Positions 33,137 through 42,785 of a stretch of DNA of 64,000 nucleotides are shown piece by piece. The DNA lies in contig JBGSIB010000046.1 in the NCBI GenBank assembly GCA_041751955.1, positions 62,001-126,000 on the forward strand, written 5' to 3'. This stretch comes from UBA2040 sp041751955. Its GTDB lineage: Bacteria; Bacteroidota; Bacteroidia; Flavobacteriales_D; Crocinitomicaceae. The notes below the pieces were generated by a model. That model did no database searches, had not been told where the DNA came from, and worked only from the letters and a program-made list of their open reading frames with translations. Position 1 is the first letter of the stretch. Each line of letters starts with the position of its first letter. A program made the translations under genes and the position numbers.

Positions 33137-34576
33137 TCATTCCACCCGCAACAAACGAACCGCACCCGCATCGTCTTTGAACACCTTCACAAAAAATAGT
33201 CCCTTGTTCAAATTCGATTGAAAAGAGATCAAATTATCTCCAAATTTTAAATCTCCCTTTTGAACTTCACGACCTTGCACATCGAAAATGGAATAGTGCG
33301 CTTTCTCAAAAGTCAATTGCCGAATCGTAAAACTTTCTGCCGCTGGATTGGGGAAGATTTTCAAATCTTTTTCCAAATCCAATTGCGATAAACCATTGGT
33401 CACTTGAGCAGTGTCACAGATGGGAGAAGTTGAAACCAATGGTGCAAAAAATGCAGCCAACTGATTCAAGCGCATCCCGAAATTGTCGTAAGCGTGGCAA
33501 GGACTGTTCACTTGATCGGCGCAACTTCCTGGCCCAATCAAAAAGCTATAAGGGAAATTCGTTGCCGTAAAATTGTTTTGTATCGTGTAACCATACGAAT
33601 TGTTGGTATTCAAATTGGAAAAACCACGACTTCCGTACACTTTTGGCGTATTGGAAATACCAAAACAGCCGTAACCATTGGTCATGCACCAGGATAGTCC
33701 GGCATATATTTTCATGGAATCGATGGGAACAACCATATCACAAGGCTGGTGAAAAGAATAAATGGGAGGTTTTGGTTTGGCAGGATTGTGATTTTGCAAC
33801 AAATCGGTCATCATACCGCCATAGAAATTTCCCAAACCTTTAATGGTGTAATCAATTGTGGTAGGTTCAATAGTTCCGTTTATATCGCCTAGGTCAGGTC
33901 TTGTAATAGAAGATGGAAAGGTTTTGCCCACATTATAAACGCATGTGCTTGTATTGGCATTAGGAGCACCGACACTAGAACTTGCAAAAGCTTGCGGGAA
34001 TTTTTCCGAAGGAAGATCCATCAAGGCAACCCCAAGCGACACAAAAGAACCAGCGCTTTCACCGGTAAGAAATACATTGCTGGTATCAATTCGATATTGT
34101 TGATGACGATTGATCAAGTAACGCAAAGCACCTTTTCCATCTTGAATACTGCGGTAACAAGCTCGGTACCACTCAGCAGAATCGGTGGCAAAAACACAAC
34201 TGTAATTCGGGAAATTGCAAGTATGTGCCGCTTCATCCGAAATAAAGCCCAAGCGATAATCAATGGAAGCGGTTACATATCCGCGTTTGGCAAATTCTTT
34301 ACACATCGTTTGCAAATTCGCTTCGTTTTTATCTCCAGCTACAAAAGCGCCACCATGAATGAAAACAATCAAGGGTCTTCTGGATAAATGGCTAGCATCG
34401 TCACAGTTCGGTAAATAGATGTCCATCAAATGTGTTTCTGTTTCGCCATTGAAGTTGATGGAAGAGCCATACGAAACATTCAGGAGGCTGTCGTAGGTAT
34501 ATTTTTGGTCGAGCCATTGTTGTGCATTGACATTTGAAAGGACCAGTAGCGAAAGCAAGAATAAAAATTTAGGCAT
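33137..34576 (-). CDS. T9SS-secreted carboxylesterase/lipase-like hydrolase
   Basis: 479 residues. Signal peptide (FLFLLSLLVLSNVNAQ), an alpha/beta-hydrolase of the hormone-sensitive-lipase/carboxylesterase type with oxyanion motif HGGAF and FVAGDKNE, nucleophile GESAGS (Ser about residue 170), and a late His in YSFHQPCD or CHAYDNFG. The C-terminal 80 residues (LKIFPNPAAESFTI ... NKGLFFVKVF ... LLRVE) are a type A T9SS sorting domain. An extracellular esterase is likely; six or more Cys suggest disulfides. Monocistronic, divergent from the next gene. Confidence 0.9.
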   Translation of the reverse strand: MPKFLFLLSLLVLSNVNAQQWLDQKYTYDSLLNVSYGSSINFNGETETHLMDIYLPNCDDASHLSRRPLIVFIHGGAFVAGDKNEANLQTMCKEFAKRGYVTASIDYRLGFISDEAAHTCNFPNYSCVFATDSAEWYRACYRSIQDGKGALRYLINRHQQYRIDTSNVFLTGESAGSFVSLGVALMDLPSEKFPQAFASSSVGAPNANTSTCVYNVGKTFPSSITRPDLGDINGTIEPTTIDYTIKGLGNFYGGMMTDLLQNHNPAKPKPPIYSFHQPCDMVVPIDSMKIYAGLSWCMTNGYGCFGISNTPKVYGSRGFSNLNTNNSYGYTIQNNFTATNFPYSFLIGPGSCADQVNSPCHAYDNFGMRLNQLAAFFAPLVSTSPICDTAQVTNGLSQLDLEKDLKIFPNPAAESFTIRQLTFEKAHYSIFDVQGREVQKGDLKFGDNLISFQSNLNKGLFFVKVFKDDAGAVRLLRVE

Positions 34577-34792
34577 GGTTTGGATTTTTATAAAAACAAA
34601 TATAAGCAGTTCAGATGATTAGACTTGTATATATTGCTTTTAATGATTTGATTATGAAGCGAATATTTTGAAGTTTGAAAGGTTGTTTTTTTCATATTAT
34701 CTGTATCCAAGACAACTTTTTTTGTTCAATAGATAACGCTAAAAGCCTTATTATATGGCATCTTTCATTCGAAGATTGGAAAGTAAATCCTG

Positions 34793-34800
34793 TATTTTTG
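34793..34800 (+). promoter_or_regulatory. -7 box (TATTTTTG) of the following T9SS gene
   Basis: Exact TAnnTTTG octamer ending 24 bases before the ATG at 34825. The -33 region has only a TTG 14 bases upstream, so it is a partial promoter match. Confidence 0.45.
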
Positions 34801-34824
34801 GAAGACACATTAAAACCCAAGATC

Positions 34825-36354
34825 ATGAAAAATCTACTCTTTGTCTGCTTCTTTTTACTTTTTGAAGCTCAGTCCGCAAAAGCGCAAATTGCTCATTCAA
34901 CTCTGGATGTGAATCAAGCATCTGCAATTCTTTCAGATGGCGGAATTTTATTTTATGGTTCCAATGGACAATCAACGCTTACGGTTCCAAAAGATTCTGT
35001 CCAATCATTGTTGTATTCAGCTACTAATTGGTTTGGAGGTATAGATGCCAACGGGCAATTGAAATTAGCTGCCTCTGCTTTGGGTGTAGGTTCTACAGAT
35101 TTGTGGCCTGGTCCGCTAACTGCAGACGGTTCGGCAACTGCAGGGAACATCAATCCATTGGGTGCTTCTTTTTTCACCGTAACGAAGGCAGAAATTTATC
35201 AACATTTGTTGCATTACCAAGATGTTGGTTATCAAGTGCCTGCTTCTATTGCTAACTGGCCGGCACATGGTGATGTAAGTTTGTTATACGATTATTATCT
35301 AGCTCCATTTGTCGATACAGACGACGATCAGACGTATTACCCTCTAGCGGGTGATTATCCATGTATTAAAGGCGATAAAGCAACATACATGATCATGAAC
35401 GACAAAAAATTGGTGCACGGTTCAGGGGCTGATCCTATAGGTTTAGAAATACATTATTTAGTTTATCAATACGATTCTACTGGAGATTTGGGAAACACCA
35501 CTTTTTTTGACATCAAATACATCAACCGTGGAACGCAAACTATTTTCAATACGAGAGCTTCTTTTGCCATGGATGGTGACTTAGGAAGTGCAACAGATGA
35601 TTATTTTGGATGTGATTCTTCTAGAAATTTGCAATACTATTTCAACGATGCTGTGGATGAAGGATTGGGCGGTTTCGGTGTTAATCCTCCAAGTTTTGGT
35701 ATAGTTTGTTTGAGTGATGACATCAGTTCAGCCGTAACTTTAAATGGTTCGAATCACATTCCAGCGCAAATTTACAATACGATGATGGGAAAAAGAGGCA
35801 ACGGTCAAGATGTTTTAGATGCTCAAAATGGGTCAACGACCTTTGAATTTTATGACAATCCAAATCAAGCAGGCGGCTGGAATGGAACGGCAACTATTTC
35901 CGTTGACAAAAAAACCGTTATGTCAGTTGATTTAGGAACTTTTGCACCCAATCAAGTGAAAACGATAAGTTATGCTTTGGTGTATAATCGATCTGGCAAT
36001 ACCAATTTGGAAAATGTAGATGAATTGATGCTCACAACAGATAACATTCAGGCATTTTTTGATGCTTCAACAGATGGAGATTGCAGTCAGTCCATACTTG
36101 GGACAATTGGATTGGAAGAAGGCGATATTCGTGTTAAATTGTATCCTAATCCGAGTAATGGAGAATTTGTGATAAACCTACCAGATTTCAATCGGTATAC
36201 GGTTTTGATTCAGGATGTTACAGGAAGAATTGTTTACAATGAAGAATCATTAAACGGTCTCACGAAAGTACAGTTAGACGCTCCGGCGGGCATGTATATG
36301 GTAAATATTTTGACTAAAAAAGGGTATGTTACAAGGAGAATGATCGCGGAATGA
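34825..36354 (+). CDS. T9SS type A-sorted secreted protein
   Basis: 509 residues from the ATG at 34825, which starts a clean signal peptide (KNLLFVCFFLLFEAQSAKAQ); the open frame upstream to 34675 covers the promoter and is not coding. The body (WFGGIDANGQLKLAA, YYPLAGDYPCIKGDKATYMIMND, FFDIKYINRG) resembles long secreted proteins found in marine Bacteroidota, without a catalytic motif I recognise. The C-terminal 80 residues (IRVKLYPNPSNGEFVI ... APAGMYMVNIL ... RRMIAE) are a type A sorting domain. Confidence 0.85.
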   Translation: MKNLLFVCFFLLFEAQSAKAQIAHSTLDVNQASAILSDGGILFYGSNGQSTLTVPKDSVQSLLYSATNWFGGIDANGQLKLAASALGVGSTDLWPGPLTADGSATAGNINPLGASFFTVTKAEIYQHLLHYQDVGYQVPASIANWPAHGDVSLLYDYYLAPFVDTDDDQTYYPLAGDYPCIKGDKATYMIMNDKKLVHGSGADPIGLEIHYLVYQYDSTGDLGNTTFFDIKYINRGTQTIFNTRASFAMDGDLGSATDDYFGCDSSRNLQYYFNDAVDEGLGGFGVNPPSFGIVCLSDDISSAVTLNGSNHIPAQIYNTMMGKRGNGQDVLDAQNGSTTFEFYDNPNQAGGWNGTATISVDKKTVMSVDLGTFAPNQVKTISYALVYNRSGNTNLENVDELMLTTDNIQAFFDASTDGDCSQSILGTIGLEEGDIRVKLYPNPSNGEFVINLPDFNRYTVLIQDVTGRIVYNEESLNGLTKVQLDAPAGMYMVNILTKKGYVTRRMIAE

Positions 36355-36416
36355 TTGGATGAGCAAAGGCTGAAGTGTCTTTAGCTATTTAATCGGAGAA
36401 GCAAATCCAAAAGGAG

Positions 36417-36448
36417 GTAACAAGTTTGCAATATTGCAAACTTGTTAC
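36417..36448. terminator. 32-base perfect palindrome, bidirectional terminator
   Basis: GTAACAAGTTTGCAA (36417-36431) and its exact inverse (36434-36448) with the two-base centre TA. It lies between the convergent T9SS gene and small secreted-protein gene. Only short T runs flank it. Confidence 0.7.
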
Positions 36449-36466
36449 TTTAATTTTCTGTTCAGA

Positions 36467-36901
36467 TCAGCAGTCTTTCGCTTCATACCATTTCATTTCA
36501 AGCTGTTCTTCAAGCTGTTCTATTTCTTTTGCAGTAATCGTCGTTTTTTCCAAAATTACTTTCAATTGCTTTTTACCGTCAGGCGAAATCCACATGCCAT
36601 TCATTTTACCATTTTCTCTTTCCAATAATAAAATTCCTGTATTGTAAATTTCAACAAAGGTATACCGTTCTCGACCTTCAACGAAAAAACTGGATAATAG
36701 AATCCAGTTGTCAATTTTATTCTTGTCATATTTGTATAGAGCATCAACATACAAAGGTCCACAACCCGACTCGCCAATTTTCAAATAAAAAGAAATCTCA
36801 TGATCACCCAGCTCACCTTTATAAAGTTCTTGAGAAATGATTTCTTGGGAAAAAGAAAAGTGCGCAACGCAAATGAATAGAAGAGTGTAGATTAATTTCA
36901 T
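36467..36901 (-). CDS. Small secreted protein of unknown function
   Basis: 144 residues, signal peptide ending SFSQ. The mature part has beta-strand character (YKGELGDHEISFYLKIGE, then MNGMWISPDGKKQLKVIL) and ends in a charged helix (AKEIEQLEEQLEMKWYEAKDC). Two Cys in the mature part. I do not recognise the family. It is convergent to the T9SS gene and lies 78 bases before the end of the M1 peptidase gene region on the same strand, so it could share a transcript with nothing obvious. Confidence 0.7.
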   Translation of the reverse strand: MKLIYTLLFICVAHFSFSQEIISQELYKGELGDHEISFYLKIGESGCGPLYVDALYKYDKNKIDNWILLSSFFVEGRERYTFVEIYNTGILLLERENGKMNGMWISPDGKKQLKVILEKTTITAKEIEQLEEQLEMKWYEAKDC

Positions 36902-36979
36902 TTCAAAAAAGTATTGAATTAGAGGACAAGTTAATCAATATTCATAGAAAAGGTGATAACAGAATTGTTCAAACCGTCA

Positions 36980-38596
36980 TTACTTCTCAATTTCAATCAT
37001 GTAATAAATAGTCTGTTCAATCCAGAAAATAAAACGTTTTTCTTTTGGTTTATCCATCGATTGATAGGTCGTTGTTGGGATAAGTTTGAACAAATCTTCA
37101 TCCGTTTTTACCTGAACTTCTCCCTGTGGATAAAACGGAATTTCCTCGTCCCATTTGTACCACATTTTTCCCTGTTCTGGGTCTAATTTTATTTTGACAA
37201 CAGGAGCTTTTGCCTTTTTCAAATACCAATCAAAAGCAGCTGAATAATCCTGTCCAACAAGTTCATTAAATCGATCAATAAACTGCTGAGTGGTGATGTT
37301 TTGTTTGGAAAATTCCGTTTGAATAGTTTTTAAACTGGCTAAGAATAAACTGTCATTGTTCATCAATTTGCGAATGGAATGCATCATCAGAGCTCCTTTT
37401 GAATAAATGTCACCATCCCTGCTTTGGGCCCAACTGTTGTACATCACATCGCATTTTTTCAATATGGGAATAGTATTAAAGGTGGAACGAATGTTCAATC
37501 GAATTCGCCAATCGTAATCATCTTTACCGTATATTTTTTCCAACAACAAAGCTTCGCAGTAAGTCGCCATTCCTTCGTGCAGCCATGCATCGCAATAATC
37601 AGCACCAGAAATACTATTTCCCCACCATTCGTGGGCCAATTCATGGATCAAAGTAAGATTGAAATCTTTTCGATGATAACGATAATCATTTCCCAACGCA
37701 ATTCCCGATTGATGTTCCATCGCACCGAAGCTCGATTCAATGAATTTACATCCATCGACCCAAAAGGGAAATTCGCCAAACATTTCCTCGAAAGCCTTCA
37801 TAACAATTGGAGCCTGATTGTAAAAAGTATCTGCCCTTTCTTTGTTGAAATCCAAAACCTGGAATGTGATTTCTCTATCTATTCCGTTGATATCGGTATA
37901 CGGTTTTTTCAGTTCAACGAAATGACCAATGTTGAAGGAAATATTGTAGATGTTGATGGGGTTCGTGACTTCATGGCGATAACTCGTGGTTTTTGTTGAA
38001 GCATTTGCAATTGTTGATACCAATGGGCCATTCGAAGCTACTTGTAGTTCACTGGGAACCGTAACTGTTATGCTCACCGAATCCGCTTCATTGCCCAAAA
38101 GAGCATTGCAGGGCATGATGAAATGTGGGCCAATACCTTCTGTTTGCGTAGAAATCCAGGGGCGACCTTTCTCATCTTTTTTCCATTGAATGGGACCTTG
38201 TTTGGCGACATTGGCAGGATGACCTTTGTAATGAATCGTCAATTTAACGCGCTGATTGGCAGGAATATTCTCTTTGAATTTGAAAATCAACAAATCCTTT
38301 GTTCGCTTCAATTTTGGTTTTCCAGCAGAGCATTCGAAGGATTTAATTTTCATACGCTTTTGCAAGTCGAACATAAACTCTTTTTGTGCATTTACTTCCA
38401 CCGCCCAATCATAGCGATTTACCTTATAATTTCGTTTGGGATCGGAATTGTCACCCGCTTTTTTCTCCGCTCGACTGAAATGCTTGAAATCCTTTTTGTT
38501 GAGGTAATAACTCGCAAAAGGCTTGTAGTAGCACGATTGGAGAAAGAATAGCAAAATTAATACTGAGCCGCAACGAATGGAGAAGAACTTTATCAT
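36980..38596 (-). CDS. M1-family metallopeptidase lipoprotein
   Basis: 538 residues from the ATG at 38596; the frame opens further upstream, but this ATG gives a signal and lipobox LQSC, so the enzyme is envelope-anchored. Zinc site HELAH (residues 318-322) with the third ligand Glu341 (18 residues on), as in aminopeptidase N. The substrate-N-terminus motif GAMEN reads GAMEH (291-295). It has the N-terminal beta domain and catalytic domain but not the long C-terminal helical domain, so it is a short M1 form. Divergent from the SNF2 gene. Confidence 0.92.
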   Translation of the reverse strand: MIKFFSIRCGSVLILLFFLQSCYYKPFASYYLNKKDFKHFSRAEKKAGDNSDPKRNYKVNRYDWAVEVNAQKEFMFDLQKRMKIKSFECSAGKPKLKRTKDLLIFKFKENIPANQRVKLTIHYKGHPANVAKQGPIQWKKDEKGRPWISTQTEGIGPHFIMPCNALLGNEADSVSITVTVPSELQVASNGPLVSTIANASTKTTSYRHEVTNPINIYNISFNIGHFVELKKPYTDINGIDREITFQVLDFNKERADTFYNQAPIVMKAFEEMFGEFPFWVDGCKFIESSFGAMEHQSGIALGNDYRYHRKDFNLTLIHELAHEWWGNSISGADYCDAWLHEGMATYCEALLLEKIYGKDDYDWRIRLNIRSTFNTIPILKKCDVMYNSWAQSRDGDIYSKGALMMHSIRKLMNNDSLFLASLKTIQTEFSKQNITTQQFIDRFNELVGQDYSAAFDWYLKKAKAPVVKIKLDPEQGKMWYKWDEEIPFYPQGEVQVKTDEDLFKLIPTTTYQSMDKPKEKRFIFWIEQTIYYMIEIEK

Positions 38597-38744
38597 GAAA
38601 TTTTTATAGTAAAACTGTTTGTACAATAAAGTTATAAGGAATTTAGAATTGGCTTGCAAAATGATTCCTTTTACTCTTATTTCTTTCTCTAAATAATTCT
38701 CACCTTTGCAAGTCGCGGCAATCACAAGCGTTTGATAAGAAAAA

Positions 38745-41700
38745 ATGAAGAAAAATAACCGTTGGAATAGTCATTTGAGAAGCGAAACCCTTATAGTAGA
38801 AGGTGTTCCCATGGATTTTATTCTGATTCTCAATTTCAGTATATTGGATTTGGATGAAGAATACATCGCGTATTTCTCTAATCTTCATCCGCGTCAATTC
38901 ATGTATCCACGCGTTTGTTATGTGCAGGATGCGGCCGTTAACTCGGTCACCATGGAGATTTCCACCAATCAATTGGAAAATTATCGGGTGAACATTTCCT
39001 ATTCTGACGAGGATACGACACTTTATCTATGTTGCGATTGTCAAATTGAAACGGAAAAAATCTGCACGCATCAAGCCATGGCGCTTTCGTCTTTGCTCAC
39101 AAAAACCAATCTTCACATCTATTTCTATCCTGAAAAAAGAAAGGTGGCTTTCAAAACAACTGCCGAAAAATACGGATTGAATGAAGATTACGATCTGGAT
39201 GAATATTTCGATTTGGACTACAATCGCGGACAAGTAAAAGTGGTCACAAAAAAGAAAGAACTTTTGCGTTTGGACGATCGTGGAAGAGATAAATTGAATT
39301 TACTTCTGAGCATTGAAAGACCAGTTTTTTCAGAACAATGGTTGAAAGAGAAAGAAATTACTTCGCATAGAGGACTGATTTTTTCAGAACATGCTTACCG
39401 CGAAGAAATAGTACTCACGCTTTTCGAATCGGCTTTGACACAAGATGGTAAACCGAAAAATCCGCTAACGGAATTGGATCCAGCGGTTGAAATGCAAAAT
39501 ACTAGTGACGCTGCGAAGATCAAGTTTTATGGTGCAATTAGCTATTTCAAAGGCGTTTATCATCGCGAAAAGGAAATTGAAAGTCAGTTGGTGGCGCTGA
39601 AATCAGTTATCGATAATCCTTTGAAACTCGATTTTTATGTTGCAGAGAAAGATGGATCAACAACCATTTCGGCACGAAAAATAACGAAGGTAGAACTGAA
39701 TTTTGCGGAAAATGCGCAGGTCGTTTTGGACATCCATCATAAAAAAGATTTTTACGAAATTCTTCCCAGTCTTTCATTAAATGACAAATCGTTTGAATTC
39801 AAACAGCTGAAGTTTCATTTTAAGTATTTCGTAGAGGTGGAAAAGAAAATGTATTTGCTGCAGGGCGAAAACAAGTACAAACTATTCCAATTTTTCAAAG
39901 AATATGACAATCGTTTGTTGATTCCTACCTCTCAATTCGAAGATTTTCAGCAAACTTATTTAGCTCCGCTTGAGCAGAACGTGATTGTCAATTACGGTTT
40001 TCGCAAAAAGGCAACAATAAAACAAATTCAACTTTTCAAAGAAAAAGAAGGACCCAAAAAAGCAATTTATTTGTCAGAATCAGACAATTATATCCTCATC
40101 ACCCCTGCAATTCGCTATGGGAAAATGGAAGTTCCGATATTGAGCGAAAAGCAATTGTCTGGAATTGATGAAATAGGCGAATGGTTCGAAATTCCACGTG
40201 ATAAAGAGTTGGAGAATCGCTTTTTGGGTATGCTCATTCGCCAGCATGAAGAATTCGAAGAACAAATCGGAGGTTTCGACCATTTTTACTTGCATAAAAG
40301 AAAGTTTTACAACGAAGGTTGGTTCATCGATGCTTTCGAAAATTGGCAAATTGAGGGAATTGAGGTTTTCGGTTTCAAAGAACTGAAAAACAACAATTGG
40401 AGTCCGTCAAAAATATCTGTGAAAGTTGCAGTGAGCAGCGGTTTGGATTGGTTTGATACGTCGATAAAAATGAAATTCGGCAAAGAGGAGGTAAGCGTTC
40501 AGCAAGTGCAAAAAGCGGTTAAAAATAAGAGCAATTACGTTGTTTTGGGTGACGGAACCCACGGACTTTTGCCTGAGGAATGGATAGCGAAATTCAGCGC
40601 TTATTTCCGATCGGGAGATATTGTTGAGAATAAAATTCGCATCGCCAAGGTGAATTATTCGCTCATACCTGAACTCTTTGACGAGGAAATGTTGGACGAA
40701 CAAGTGATTGCCAATATCGATGAACTGAAAAAGCAAATTGCTAATTTCAAGAACATTAAAAAAGTCAAAGTTCCAAAAGATTTGAATGCCACACTCCGTG
40801 ATTATCAAAAAGATGGATTAAACTGGTTGCATTTTCTGGATGAATTTAATTTCGGGGGTTGTTTGGCAGATGATATGGGATTGGGGAAAACGATTCAAAT
40901 CATCGCATTTATTCTTTCGCTCCGTGAAAAAAAGAAAGGCGGAACGCATCTTGTTGTGGTGCCTACTTCTTTGCTTTTCAATTGGACAAGAGAAATTGAA
41001 AAGTTTGCGCCGAGTCTGAAAATTCTGACTAATTACGGTCAAACGCGTGCGAAAAACACGGATGATTTTTCCAGTTACGACATCGTTTTGACGACTTACG
41101 GAACGCTACTTTCAGATGTCAACAAGCTGAAAAAGTTTGATTTTTCTTACATTTTCTTGGATGAATCACAGGCGATAAAGAATCCAGATTCCATGCGATA
41201 CAAAGCCGCGAGATTACTTCAAGCGAGAAATCGAGTAGTTTTAACAGGAACACCAATCGAAAACAATACTTTCGACTTGTATGCTCAATTTTCGTTCGCA
41301 GTGCCAGGAATTTTCGGTTCTATCAAAAGTTTCCGAGACGAATATTCCACACCTATTGACAAGTTCAAAGATTTTGGAAGAGCAAAAGAATTGCAAGAGA
41401 AAATCAATCCGTTTTTATTGCGAAGAACCAAGAAACAAGTCGCGAAGGAGCTTCCGGAAAAAACAGAAATGGTGCTGTATTGCGAAATGGGAGAGGAGCA
41501 AAGAAAAGTGTATGATTCCCACCGCGCTGAAATCCGAGATTCATTGCTAAGTAGAGATAGAACGGCGTTTGATGTCAATAAAAGCATGCTGCTTCTAGCA
41601 GGACTGACCAAACTTCGACAAATTTGTGATTCACCAAAAATCCTACCCGATGACATTGATTATGGACATGAATCGGCTAAAATGGACGTGCTTTTGGAAG

Positions 41701-42176
41701 AAATTCGGACGAAACACAAGTATCACAAAATCCTCGTTTTCTCTCAGTTTGTTACCATGCTGGACTTGATTCGCAAGGAATTGGACAAAGAAGAAATCTC
41801 CCACGAATATTTGACAGGAAAATCAAAAAATCGCGAAGAAATCGTCCACCGTTTTCAAAATGACGATGAGGTACGTGTCTTTCTCATCAGCCTAAAAGCA
41901 GGTGGAACAGGCTTGAATCTTACAGAAGCAGATTACGTCTACATCGTTGATCCATGGTGGAATCCAGCCGTTGAAAATCAGGCGATTGATAGAAGCTACA
42001 GAATCGGACAAAAGAAAAATGTGGTCGCTGTTCGCCTCATCTGTCCTGACACCATCGAAGACAAAATAATGCTCCTCCAAGAAACTAAAAAAGAACTCGC
42101 CGAAGATCTGGTTCGCACGGATGCGTCCGTTTTGAAAGCCTTGAGTAAGGAGGATTTGGTTGGTTTGTTTGATTAA
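38745..42176 (+). CDS. SNF2/SWI2-family helicase with SWIM zinc finger
   Basis: 1143 residues, cytoplasmic. N-terminal SWIM finger CxCx7CxH (Cys97, Cys99, Cys107, His109), a long middle region typical of bacterial SNF2 proteins, then the ATPase: Walker A DDMGLGKTIQ (Lys715), Walker B DESQ (806-809), VLTGTPIEN, and the C-terminal lobe with LVFSQFVTMLDLI, SLKAGGTGLNLTEAD and QAIDRSYRIGQ. Bacterial members (RapA-like and HepA-like) remodel protein-DNA complexes; the precise target is unknown. Monocistronic, followed by the GxxExxY cassette. No restriction or defence genes adjoin it. Confidence 0.93.
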   Translation: MKKNNRWNSHLRSETLIVEGVPMDFILILNFSILDLDEEYIAYFSNLHPRQFMYPRVCYVQDAAVNSVTMEISTNQLENYRVNISYSDEDTTLYLCCDCQIETEKICTHQAMALSSLLTKTNLHIYFYPEKRKVAFKTTAEKYGLNEDYDLDEYFDLDYNRGQVKVVTKKKELLRLDDRGRDKLNLLLSIERPVFSEQWLKEKEITSHRGLIFSEHAYREEIVLTLFESALTQDGKPKNPLTELDPAVEMQNTSDAAKIKFYGAISYFKGVYHREKEIESQLVALKSVIDNPLKLDFYVAEKDGSTTISARKITKVELNFAENAQVVLDIHHKKDFYEILPSLSLNDKSFEFKQLKFHFKYFVEVEKKMYLLQGENKYKLFQFFKEYDNRLLIPTSQFEDFQQTYLAPLEQNVIVNYGFRKKATIKQIQLFKEKEGPKKAIYLSESDNYILITPAIRYGKMEVPILSEKQLSGIDEIGEWFEIPRDKELENRFLGMLIRQHEEFEEQIGGFDHFYLHKRKFYNEGWFIDAFENWQIEGIEVFGFKELKNNNWSPSKISVKVAVSSGLDWFDTSIKMKFGKEEVSVQQVQKAVKNKSNYVVLGDGTHGLLPEEWIAKFSAYFRSGDIVENKIRIAKVNYSLIPELFDEEMLDEQVIANIDELKKQIANFKNIKKVKVPKDLNATLRDYQKDGLNWLHFLDEFNFGGCLADDMGLGKTIQIIAFILSLREKKKGGTHLVVVPTSLLFNWTREIEKFAPSLKILTNYGQTRAKNTDDFSSYDIVLTTYGTLLSDVNKLKKFDFSYIFLDESQAIKNPDSMRYKAARLLQARNRVVLTGTPIENNTFDLYAQFSFAVPGIFGSIKSFRDEYSTPIDKFKDFGRAKELQEKINPFLLRRTKKQVAKELPEKTEMVLYCEMGEEQRKVYDSHRAEIRDSLLSRDRTAFDVNKSMLLLAGLTKLRQICDSPKILPDDIDYGHESAKMDVLLEEIRTKHKYHKILVFSQFVTMLDLIRKELDKEEISHEYLTGKSKNREEIVHRFQNDDEVRVFLISLKAGGTGLNLTEADYVYIVDPWWNPAVENQAIDRSYRIGQKKNVVAVRLICPDTIEDKIMLLQETKKELAEDLVRTDASVLKALSKEDLVGLFD

Positions 42177-42184
42177 ATGGTTTT

Positions 42185-42209
42185 AACGCAGAGGCGCGAA
42201 GGCGCTGAG
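42185..42209 (+). repeat. Left arm of a 25-base inverted repeat around the GxxExxY gene
   Basis: A 25-base word starting AACGCAGAGGCGCG and ending GGCGCTGAG, nine bases after the SNF2 stop codon. It is perfectly repeated in inverted orientation at 42728-42752. GC-rich in an AT-rich setting, and internally reiterated (GGCGC). Confidence 0.9.
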
Positions 42210-42316
42210 TTTTAGAATTTTTATGGTGTAGGATGGTATATTTTTTTAATGTTGTTGGCTGTTTTTGTTTATGTAAATCACATTTAGATGTAACATAAAT
42301 AGAAAATCGAAGCAAA

Positions 42317-42697
42317 ATGATAATAGAAAATGAAATTTCATCCTTGGTGATTGGATCAGCCATCGAAGTCCATAGGGAGCTTGGTCCAGGCCTTTTGGAA
42401 AGTGTTTATGAAACTTGTTTGTATCATGAATTAGAAGAACTTGGGCTGAAAGTGCAGCGTCAATTAGAACTGCCAATTTTCTATAAAAACAAAAAACTTG
42501 ATGGAGGCTTCAAGCTTGATTTGTTAGTTGAAAACAAAGTCATCATTGAACTAAAATCTGCAGCGGAATTGCATCCAATACATACCGCTCAATTATTGAC
42601 TTATCTCAAATTAAGTGATAAAAGGCTCGGGCTAATTATCAATTTTAATGAATCTTTGCTTAAGAAAGGTCTAAAAAGAGTAGTCAATAATTTATAA
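42317..42697 (+). CDS. GxxExxY-family protein, PD-(D/E)xK nuclease-like
   Basis: 126 residues. The family motif GLLESVY (Gly25, Glu28, Tyr31) is present, followed by a nuclease-like core: Asp68 in FKLDLLV, then Glu78 and Lys80 in IIELKS, the D-x9-ExK spacing of PD-(D/E)xK enzymes. Function of the family is unknown. The gene sits inside a perfect 25-base inverted repeat with its own short leader, like a compact cassette. Native ATG; no transposase. The coding sequence is intact. Confidence 0.92.
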   Translation: MIIENEISSLVIGSAIEVHRELGPGLLESVYETCLYHELEELGLKVQRQLELPIFYKNKKLDGGFKLDLLVENKVIIELKSAAELHPIHTAQLLTYLKLSDKRLGLIINFNESLLKKGLKRVVNNL

Positions 42698-42727
42698 ACT
42701 AGTTTTAGTCTTTTAAATCATTCCTTC

Positions 42728-42752
42728 CTCAGCGCCTTCGCGCCTCTGCGTT
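42728..42752 (-). repeat. Right arm of the 25-base inverted repeat
   Basis: Exact inverse of 42185-42209, 30 bases after the GxxExxY stop codon and 33 bases before the end of the methyltransferase gene. The 518 bases between the arms contain only this one gene. Confidence 0.9.
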
Positions 42753-42785
42753 GAAAAAAACCACCCAAATCTTTTTTAGCTTCCT

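Noticed and set aside
37424..37999. Long plus-strand open frame opposite the M1 peptidase
   Set aside because: It is the antisense of conserved zinc-protease codons, and has no domain of its own.
38745..42752. SNF2 helicase plus GxxExxY nuclease as a defence system
   Set aside because: The inverted repeat begins after the helicase stop and isolates the small gene; no restriction, methylase or other defence genes adjoin.
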